Source: Alphaproteobacteria bacterium
GTDB taxonomy: Bacteria; Pseudomonadota; Alphaproteobacteria; Puniceispirillales; Puniceispirillaceae
NCBI GenBank assembly: GCA_009936885.1
Contig: JAACDT010000290.1
Coordinates: forward strand, 1 to 5,009
Reading direction: 5' to 3'
Length of the DNA: 5,009 nt
Both the position numbers and the translations under genes were made by a program. Positions 1-5,009 of this stretch are shown here, one piece after another; within the stretch, counting starts at the first letter, position 1, and each line of letters opens with the position of its first letter. Below the pieces are notes generated by a model. It was not told the DNA's origin. It saw nothing but the letters and a program-made list of their open reading frames with translations, and made no database searches.

Positions 1-80
1 CACGCGTCTTTAGCTGGTATGATAATGAGTGGGGCTTCTCAAACCGAATGCTGGATACAGCAGCTATTCTGCCGTTTTAG
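1..80 (+). CDS. gap: Glyceraldehyde-3-phosphate dehydrogenase, C-terminal end (partial)
   Basis: This is the 3' end of a gene that begins before the window; the first full codon is at position 3 and the TAG stop is at 78-80. The 25 visible residues begin RVFSWYDNEWGFSNRM and end in AAILPF. SWYDNEWG is the conserved C-terminal block of NAD(P)-dependent GAPDH, which oxidises glyceraldehyde-3-phosphate with inorganic phosphate to 1,3-bisphosphoglycerate in cytoplasmic glycolysis and gluconeogenesis. The following FSNRM-D is typical of proteobacterial forms. The close relative erythrose-4-phosphate dehydrogenase (Epd) also ends in a DNEWGFANRMLDT block, so the paralogue cannot be fully excluded from 25 residues. 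The SWYDNEWG wording favours Gap. No catalytic residues lie in this piece. Confidence 0.9.
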   Translation, partial: RVFSWYDNEWGFSNRMLDTAAILPF

Positions 81-183
81 AATGGCGTCGGCTTTGCAAC
101 ATATTAACAAAATTATGTGAAGGTGGATTCACCAACGAATCAAGAAACCTAAAACGACGATGAAATATTGATAGGCCGAGACA
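81..183. other. Intergenic gap between gap and the HAD phosphatase gene
   Basis: This 103-base spacer shows no T-tailed hairpin for gap and no convincing paired -35/-10 boxes for the next gene, so read-through from gap is possible. It contains two small, mutually exclusive inverted repeats: GGTG/CACC (122-125 with 130-133) and GATTC/GAATC (126-130 with 137-141). Neither is followed by a T-run. An in-frame TAG at 172-174 limits how far the downstream gene can extend upstream. Confidence 0.5.
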
Positions 184-1008
184 TTGTTACAAATATCTGA
201 AATGACAAGTGAGAATTGGTCAGGTATACGCGTTCTTTTAACAGATATTGATGATACTGTTACGACGGACGGTCGACTTACAGCCGAGGCCTATTCGGCA
301 TTGGAGGCAGCGCAGGCTGCCGGTTATATTGTTATCCCCGTCACCGGGAGATGTGCTGGTTGGTGCGACCACATCGCCCGCATGTGGCCAGTGGATGCCG
401 TTGTAGGGGAAAATGGTGCTTTTTATTTTCGCTACGACCACACCGAAAAGAAAATGCACCAATATTTTTGCCAAAGTAAAATTGAACGACATGAAAATGC
501 TCGAAAACTAGAGAGTATTAGCGCAGAAATATTCAAACTTGTACCTGGTACTGCAATTGCCTCAGACCAACCCTATAGAGTCACAGACTTAGCGATTGAT
601 TTTGCCGAAGACGTAGAGCCTTTGCCAAGAGATGAGGTTCAAAAAATTGCAACTCTAGCTGAGTCAAATGGTGCAACAGCAAAAATTAGTTCAATTCATG
701 TAAATTGCTGGTTTGGTGACCACAGCAAATTGGCAACAAGTATTTTGCTTCTTGAAAATCAATTTGGGATGAGCAAAGAGGTAGCGAAACAGTCTGCGAT
801 GTTTATTGGGGATTCCCCCAATGATGAAACGATGTTTGGTTATTTTAGCTATTCAGTTGGCGTTGCGAATATCCAAGAAAGCTTAATCTATGAATTTCAG
901 CGCCCTGCTTTTGTCACTGAACAAAAGGGTGGGAAAGGATTTACAGAAGTTGTTCACTATCTTCTTCAAACAAAAGCCTCCCCTCATCGCAAAGAGCTCT
1001 TAAAATGA
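184..1008 (+). CDS. HAD-superfamily (type IIB, Cof-like) phosphatase
   Basis: The product is a 274-residue cytoplasmic hydrolase with the full HAD motif set. Motif I is D21-I-D23-D-T (D21 the expected nucleophile, D23 the acid/base). Motif II is T54-G-R. The probable motif III lysine is K182 in HSKLA. Motif IV is G-D210-S-P-N-D214, which binds Mg2+. The long segment between motifs II and III, about residues 60-175, matches the C2B cap of the IIB subclass, which includes Cof-type sugar-phosphate phosphatases. The substrate cannot be read from sequence. The gene ends in an ATGA overlap with glpD, so a role on a glycerol or triose-phosphate metabolite is plausible but inferred. The start is uncertain: TTG at 184 has a weak purine stretch (GGCCGAG) four bases upstream, while ATG at 202 would give 268 residues but has no visible ribosome binding site. 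Both keep motif I intact. GC is higher in the first third than just after it. Confidence 0.9.
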   Translation: MLQISEMTSENWSGIRVLLTDIDDTVTTDGRLTAEAYSALEAAQAAGYIVIPVTGRCAGWCDHIARMWPVDAVVGENGAFYFRYDHTEKKMHQYFCQSKIERHENARKLESISAEIFKLVPGTAIASDQPYRVTDLAIDFAEDVEPLPRDEVQKIATLAESNGATAKISSIHVNCWFGDHSKLATSILLLENQFGMSKEVAKQSAMFIGDSPNDETMFGYFSYSVGVANIQESLIYEFQRPAFVTEQKGGKGFTEVVHYLLQTKASPHRKELLK

Positions 1009-2531
1009 TGTTTGACGGAGAAGATATTTTCGATGTTTTTGTTATAGGCGGCGGCATAAATGGTGTGGGTACTGCTCGTGATGCTGCAGGGCGCGGCTAT
1101 TCAGTTTGTTTATGCGAGGCTAATGATCTTGCGTCAGGAACATCATCCGCATCCTCAAAATTGATCCATGGCGGATTACGGTATCTAGAACATTACGAGT
1201 TTGGTCTTGTTAGAAAAGCACTCGAGGAGCGTGAAGTATTAATGACAATAGCGCCTCATATCATTAGTCCCATGCGCTTCATTCTACCTCATAGTAAAGC
1301 TCTTCGTTCTTGGTGGCTGTTGAGGGCTGGCCTTTTTTTATATGATCATCTGGCACGCCGAAAACATCTTGCTGGCACACGCAGCATAAAACTCAATGAA
1401 GACCCCTCCGGGAACCCACTAAAACCTGAATTCAAAAAAGGCTTTGAATATTCTGATTGTTGGGTGGATGATGCGCGTCTTGTTGTTTTAAATGCTATAG
1501 ATGCCTCACAGAAAGGCGCGCAGATTAGAGTCAGAAATAAAGTAACAAAAGCACAACGTCAAAATGGTGTTTGGGCTATTACTTCCAAAGATACCAATAC
1601 AGGCAAAGAGACTACAACCTACGCAAAGGTTTTAGTGAACGCTTCTGGGCCTTGGGTAGATGAAGTCCTTAATTTAACTTTGAGCTATGGACAGAGACAA
1701 AATGTTCGCCAGGTACGGGGGAGCCATATTGTTGTAAGAGCTCTTTTTGATCATGGAAAATCATATATTTTTCAAAATTCTGATGGCCGTATAATGTTTG
1801 CAATTCCCTATGAAGACGATTTTACCCTAATTGGTACGACGGACATAGACCATGGCAACAATCTTAATAAAATTAAAATATCGGATCAAGAAGCTAAATA
1901 TATTTGCCAATATGCCAGTGAATATTTTGAAAAACCAATAAAAACTGATGATATTATTTGGTCATATTCAGGTGTTCGGCCGCTTTATGATGATGGTGCA
2001 AGCGAAGCTCAGGAAGCAACTCGTGACTATGTAATAGAGACAGAAACAGAGGATCAATCGCTTTTGATAAATATATTCGGAGGAAAAATTACAACTTACC
2101 GAAAGTTATCTGAGGGAATTCTTGAAAAGATTGAGGCATTTTTAGGTAAAAGAAAAGATACTTGGACACATAAAGCTAGTTTGCCTGGTGGTGACCTTGG
2201 CTACAAAAGCATCCACGATTTTACTCGTACCGTACAGGCTGAATTTCCGTTTTTAAAACAGAAATATGTCGAGCGATTAGCACGACTCTACGGAACTAAT
2301 ATCAAAATTATTCTGCATAAGGTTACCTGTACTAAAGATCTTGGTCAAGATTTTGGAAGTGGACTATATCAGCGTGAAGTTGAATATCTAATTGAACATG
2401 AATGGGCAACTACCGCAGAGGATATCCTTTTTCGAAGAACCAAAATTGGGCTTGTTATGTCCACAAAAAATGCAGCAGAACTTGAGAAGTTTTTGCGTCT
2501 TAACCATGCAAAGTTAGTTAAAAGTAAATAA
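1005..2531 (+). CDS. glpD: Aerobic glycerol-3-phosphate dehydrogenase (FAD-dependent)
   Basis: GlpD is a homodimeric peripheral inner-membrane flavoenzyme that oxidises sn-glycerol-3-phosphate to dihydroxyacetone phosphate and passes electrons to ubiquinone. The 508 residues match the usual length of about 500. The FAD-binding Rossmann motif is G15-G-G-I-N-G-V-G, followed by A-R-D-A-A-G-R-G, which fits the first family signature; E38 ends the second strand. SSASSKLIHGGLRYLEHYEF (47-66) is nearly identical to the E. coli enzyme. Substrate-site residues align as R59, R325 (in SGVRPL) and K361 (in GGKITTYRKL), equivalent to E. coli R54, R317 and K354. The second signature ends in Ser where Ala is usual. 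The C-terminal helical domain is complete (DLGQDFG, EHEW, RRTK). Two adjacent ATG codons (1005, 1008) could each start translation; the first overlaps the upstream stop as ATGA. There is no strong ribosome binding site, which suggests translational coupling to the phosphatase gene. No glpF or glpK is visible nearby. Confidence 0.97.
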   Translation: MMFDGEDIFDVFVIGGGINGVGTARDAAGRGYSVCLCEANDLASGTSSASSKLIHGGLRYLEHYEFGLVRKALEEREVLMTIAPHIISPMRFILPHSKALRSWWLLRAGLFLYDHLARRKHLAGTRSIKLNEDPSGNPLKPEFKKGFEYSDCWVDDARLVVLNAIDASQKGAQIRVRNKVTKAQRQNGVWAITSKDTNTGKETTTYAKVLVNASGPWVDEVLNLTLSYGQRQNVRQVRGSHIVVRALFDHGKSYIFQNSDGRIMFAIPYEDDFTLIGTTDIDHGNNLNKIKISDQEAKYICQYASEYFEKPIKTDDIIWSYSGVRPLYDDGASEAQEATRDYVIETETEDQSLLINIFGGKITTYRKLSEGILEKIEAFLGKRKDTWTHKASLPGGDLGYKSIHDFTRTVQAEFPFLKQKYVERLARLYGTNIKIILHKVTCTKDLGQDFGSGLYQREVEYLIEHEWATTAEDILFRRTKIGLVMSTKNAAELEKFLRLNHAKLVKSK

Positions 2532-2557
2532 CGCAAAAATACCACACGAACAAACTC

Positions 2558-2562
2558 AGGGA
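2558..2562 (+). promoter_or_regulatory. Ribosome binding site of the Na/Pi cotransporter gene
   Basis: AGGGA lies seven bases before the ATG at 2570, within the 38-base gap after glpD. It is a moderate match to the anti-Shine-Dalgarno complement and supports this start. The gap holds no visible promoter or terminator, so the transporter is probably co-transcribed with glpD. Confidence 0.5.
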
Positions 2563-2569
2563 TTATCTA

Positions 2570-4222
2570 ATGTCTGTCTTAATCGAGTTAGTCGGCGCCA
2601 TCGCACTCCTTTTATGGGGATTGCGAATGGTGCGGACAGGAATGATGAGGGCATATGGCTCTCACCTGAAACGGTTAGCCCGGCAGAATGAGGGACGACT
2701 AATCCCTATGCTTGGATCAGGCTTTCTGTTTGCCATTTTGATACAAAGTAGTACCGCAACTGCCATTATTGTCGCGTCCTTTGCAGGTCAGAATATTCTC
2801 AGCATCAGTAGCGCTTTAGTTGTCATTTTGGGTGCCGATGTCGGCACAGCCGTAGCGGTAATCCTCGCCACTCAAAAAATAACGGTCCTATCCCCTATTC
2901 TTCTTGCGATTGGTATTTTTGGCTTTTTATCTATAGAAAAAAATAGACTGCGAAATCTATTCCGGGCAATTACAGGGTTAGGTCTCATTTTGCTAGCGCT
3001 TTCAATGGTAAATTATATTGGAACAGGGTTAACGAATCTTCAGCAATTTAATACGGTGATGCAGGTCTTTATAAGTCAGCCATTTCTTATGTTACTATTC
3101 GGCGTTATCCTGACTTATCTAGCGCATTCTAGTCTTGCGATTGTCCTTTTGGTTGTTGGTTTTGTGCAATCAGGAGTATTGCTGACTGATGCTGGATTAT
3201 TTCTAGTCCTTGGCGCCAATGTCGGTAGTGGCCTATTGCCTGTGATTGCTAATTGGAAAGCAAAACGTAACGCAAAAATTCCTGTGAAAGCTAATTTCTT
3301 AATTCGCGTTCTTGGTGTTGCTGCAGTTTTCCCGTTTATCGTGCCGTCATTAGCTGTTTTGAGTGACAGCTTGCCAGCTTACTCTACGCCAGCATTTTTC
3401 CATCTTTTTCTGAATATTGGTGTTGCAATTATTGGATTGGTTTTATTGCCACTCATCATAAAGTTAGTCACAAATTTAGAAACTGCAGACAGTGAGAGCG
3501 CCCAAGCTATCGAGCCAAAACATCTTGATGAAACTGCGTTTAGCTCGCCCAGCAAAGCACTGGCATGTGCCAAACGCGAAGCACTGAATATGGCTGATAT
3601 CGCGCAAATAATGCTGCGAAACACGCTTCCTGTTCTCAAAGATGGAAATGATGAGTTAAGACAAGAAATTGTTATGATGGACGATGACCTTGATCGTCTC
3701 TTTAATGCAATCAAAATCTATATCGCTAAAATTATGCGCGAAGAACTCACAGAAGACGAAGCTCAACGGGCAATGGACTTGCTGAGCTTTACCGCAAATA
3801 TGGAACATATGGGCGATATAATTGAAGGAAACCTTATGGAACTAGCCGTCAAGAAAGTGAATCTTGGTGCTCAGTTTTCGAAGCAAGGCTTGAGTGAGAT
3901 AACAGACCTACATGAAGCGGTTTCGACAACATTTGAGCTAGCGATTAATACTTTTATATCAGAAGACGGTGATTTAGCGCGAATGTTGTTTGATGCAACA
4001 GCCTCTATCCGAGAGCTTGAAAGTAAGTCTGTTATAACTCATCTAGAACGAATAGGTACTGGCATTTCCGAGAGTATAGAAACAAGCAGCCTGCATTTGG
4101 ATATTATCAGAGACCTTAAGCGCATTAACAGCCACTTAACATCAATTGCATATCCAGTGTTAAAGGCTTCAGGCAAAGTTCCAAAAACAAAATGGAAAAA
4201 ACCGAAGCCTCAAAGTGACTGA
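2570..4222 (+). CDS. yjbB: Na+/phosphate cotransporter with PhoU-like C-terminal domain (YjbB type)
   Basis: This is a 550-residue inner-membrane protein of the NptA/PNaS (SLC34-like) family. The membrane part, about residues 1-300, contains two inverted repeats. The first has Q59-S-S-T-A-T-A and later G88-A-D-V-G-T; the second has A185-H-S-S-L-A and G215-A-N-V-G-S-G. The QSS motif is expected to bind Na+ and phosphate; the second copy has His in place of Gln. After a linker, PKHLDETAFSSP and a helical region with VMMDDDLDRLFNAIKIYIAK and ETSSLHL form a cytoplasmic PhoU-like domain of about residues 320-540. This order, and several C-terminal blocks such as PKHLD and IETSSLHL, match E. coli YjbB (about 543 residues), reported to take part in phosphate export. 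Whether this protein imports or exports phosphate cannot be decided from sequence. Its place after glpD suggests a link between organophosphate use and phosphate balance, which is inference. The symbol rests on remembered similarity to E. coli. Confidence 0.93.
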   Translation: MSVLIELVGAIALLLWGLRMVRTGMMRAYGSHLKRLARQNEGRLIPMLGSGFLFAILIQSSTATAIIVASFAGQNILSISSALVVILGADVGTAVAVILATQKITVLSPILLAIGIFGFLSIEKNRLRNLFRAITGLGLILLALSMVNYIGTGLTNLQQFNTVMQVFISQPFLMLLFGVILTYLAHSSLAIVLLVVGFVQSGVLLTDAGLFLVLGANVGSGLLPVIANWKAKRNAKIPVKANFLIRVLGVAAVFPFIVPSLAVLSDSLPAYSTPAFFHLFLNIGVAIIGLVLLPLIIKLVTNLETADSESAQAIEPKHLDETAFSSPSKALACAKREALNMADIAQIMLRNTLPVLKDGNDELRQEIVMMDDDLDRLFNAIKIYIAKIMREELTEDEAQRAMDLLSFTANMEHMGDIIEGNLMELAVKKVNLGAQFSKQGLSEITDLHEAVSTTFELAINTFISEDGDLARMLFDATASIRELESKSVITHLERIGTGISESIETSSLHLDIIRDLKRINSHLTSIAYPVLKASGKVPKTKWKKPKPQSD

Positions 4223-4274
4223 ATCATAGTTTTTTCTTGAGACATGAAGAAGTTTGGCCGTGTTTAACTGTGGC

Positions 4275-4302
4275 ATGACATTAGTTTGTAAGCAGTTATA
4301 GT
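4275..4302 (+). promoter_or_regulatory. Candidate sigma70-type promoter for rsmJ
   Basis: ATGACA (4275-4280) and TATAGT (4297-4302) each match five of six bases of the -35 and -10 consensus and are separated by 16 bases. Transcription would begin near 4309, giving a leader of about 55 bases before the ATG at 4364. The pair sits in the only sizeable gap before rsmJ, which fits. It was found by eye, and chance matches in AT-rich DNA are common. Confidence 0.45.
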
Positions 4303-4363
4303 GGCTGTGAGTATAAAGCTGGCACTGCCAAATAAACGACACGATAATTGTAAGTGAGACCAA

Positions 4364-4945
4364 ATGCTGAAATGTGACTTTGTGCGCGGGCCAGTGAATC
4401 ACCGGCTGTTATTTGGAGGAGGGCGCGGACAAGATTTACCTAAAGCAGTTGGCATGAAAGGAGGCATGTCACCGCGCATAACTGATGTGACCGCAGGGCT
4501 TGGCAGGGACGCCTTTCTGCTTGCCTCACTCGGTTCTGAAGTCACCCTCATTGAACGCTCAGACACCATGCATTCTCTACTGAGAGATGGGATGGAGGAA
4601 GCACGCCAGTATGGGGGAATACATGCAGATATCATTAGCCGGATGACCTTGATACATGGCGATTCAATAGAGTTATTGCCTTCGCTCAATCCAGAAATTA
4701 TCCTTATAGACCCGATGCACCCCCCACGCAAAAAATCAGCTATGGTCAAAGGAGAGTTGCGCGAGATACGGCAAATTGTTGGTAGTGATAGTGACCAGCT
4801 GGCCTTAATTCAGACAGCTCTTGCTACAGCATCAAAGCGGGTTGTTTTGAAATGGCCAGCACAAGCCAGCGCGCTTGACGGGGTGAAGGCCTGCTCGCAT
4901 CAAATTATTGGGAAATCAATCCGGTTTGATGTCTTCATGTGCTAG
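4364..4945 (+). CDS. rsmJ: 16S rRNA (guanine1516-N2)-methyltransferase RsmJ, short form
   Basis: RsmJ uses S-adenosylmethionine to methylate N2 of G1516 in small-subunit rRNA. Family blocks are clear. DFVRGPVNHRLLFGGGRGQ (5-23) corresponds to DFVGGAMAHRRKFGGGRGE in E. coli. D41-V-T-A-G-L-G-R-D49 is the SAM-binding loop. E64 (IERSD) is the acidic residue ending the second strand. D116-P-M-H-P-P, then KKSAMVKGELR, is the catalytic-region motif, and KSIRFDVFM closes the protein. At 193 residues it lacks about 53 N-terminal residues present in the 250-residue E. coli protein. The methyltransferase core is complete. In-frame TGA at 4355 and TAA at 4289 block upstream extension. The ribosome binding site is weak (GTGAG about six bases upstream). 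GC is visibly higher than in glpD. It may be a naturally short family member, a truncated gene, or one affected by a sequence error. A more general SAM-methyltransferase label is the safe fallback. Confidence 0.85.
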   Translation: MLKCDFVRGPVNHRLLFGGGRGQDLPKAVGMKGGMSPRITDVTAGLGRDAFLLASLGSEVTLIERSDTMHSLLRDGMEEARQYGGIHADIISRMTLIHGDSIELLPSLNPEIILIDPMHPPRKKSAMVKGELREIRQIVGSDSDQLALIQTALATASKRVVLKWPAQASALDGVKACSHQIIGKSIRFDVFMC

Positions 4946-4946
4946 C

Positions 4947-5003
4947 CATCATCACTCCTCTATTCTGGCCCTCTACCCTAGTGATGGTGCCATTTTTTAT
5001 TTT
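4947..5003 (+). terminator. Probable Rho-independent terminator after rsmJ
   Basis: CATCATCACT (4947-4956) pairs with AGTGATGGTG (4980-4989) to form a ten-base-pair stem with one G-T wobble and a loop of about 23 bases. After three bases come six Ts, an A and four Ts (4993-5003). It begins two bases after the rsmJ stop. The loop is longer than typical, which lowers confidence, but the placement and T-runs fit an end of transcription for rsmJ. Confidence 0.6.
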
Positions 5004-5009
5004 GTGATA

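Noticed and set aside
122..141. Two alternative small hairpins in the gap after gap, resembling a switch
   Set aside because: The stems are only four to five pairs, with no T-run or conserved motif, so chance is the simplest explanation.
238..492. Reverse-strand open frame of 84 codons opposite the HAD phosphatase
   Set aside because: It overlaps the catalytic-core coding region of the phosphatase and has no recognisable features.
3379..3714. Reverse-strand open frame of 111 codons inside the transporter gene
   Set aside because: It lies fully within a strongly supported gene, has low-complexity Ser/Ile/Arg-rich composition, and shows no recognisable domain.
4214..4236. Possible terminator after the phosphate transporter: ACTG/TAGT hairpin followed by six Ts
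   Set aside because: The stem is only four pairs with one wobble and is AT-rich; it overlaps the stop codon and is too weak to call.
4169..4402. Reverse-strand open frame of 77 codons spanning the gap before rsmJ
   Set aside because: It overlaps the ends of two real genes, has no ribosome binding site or recognisable family, and is probably chance.
4457..4468. Perfect Shine-Dalgarno-like AAAGGAGG inside rsmJ, just before an in-frame ATG at 4466
   Set aside because: Only one base separates it from the ATG, and a start there would remove the conserved FGGGRGQ block. It is explained by the coding sequence MKGGM.
4399..4749. Reverse-strand open frame of 116 codons opposite rsmJ
   Set aside because: The forward frame carries clear RsmJ motifs; the reverse product is Ser/Pro/Arg-rich with no family match.

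Overview
The window looks like ordinary central-metabolism chromosome from a proteobacterium of moderate to low GC. The glyceraldehyde-3-phosphate dehydrogenase tail and the HAD phosphatase look alphaproteobacterial in style. The rsmJ gene is best known from gammaproteobacteria, so the class is not settled from the sequence alone. No phage, insertion sequence, CRISPR, tRNA or rRNA signal was seen.

Layout, all genes on the + strand: (1) positions 1-80 hold the last 25 codons and stop of a glyceraldehyde-3-phosphate dehydrogenase gene. (2) A 103-base gap has no convincing promoter or terminator. (3) A HAD-IIB phosphatase runs from about 184 to 1008. (4) glpD, aerobic glycerol-3-phosphate dehydrogenase, overlaps its stop by ATGA (1005-2531). 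(5) After 38 bases comes a YjbB-type Na+/phosphate cotransporter with a C-terminal PhoU-like domain (2570-4222). (6) A 141-base gap carries a good sigma70-like promoter candidate. (7) A short rsmJ (16S rRNA m2G1516 methyltransferase) occupies 4364-4945. (8) A hairpin followed by T-runs after rsmJ looks like a Rho-independent terminator.

The HAD phosphatase, glpD and the phosphate transporter probably form one transcription unit, possibly read through from gap. They share triose-phosphate and inorganic-phosphate chemistry: GlpD makes dihydroxyacetone phosphate, GAPDH consumes triose phosphate and phosphate, a phosphatase would release phosphate, and the transporter moves or senses it. This link is inference. 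rsmJ appears to be a separate single-gene unit with its own promoter and terminator.

I found no convincing new biological system. The points most worth a second look are the missing N-terminal region and higher GC of rsmJ, and the stop-start coupling of an unassigned HAD phosphatase to glpD.
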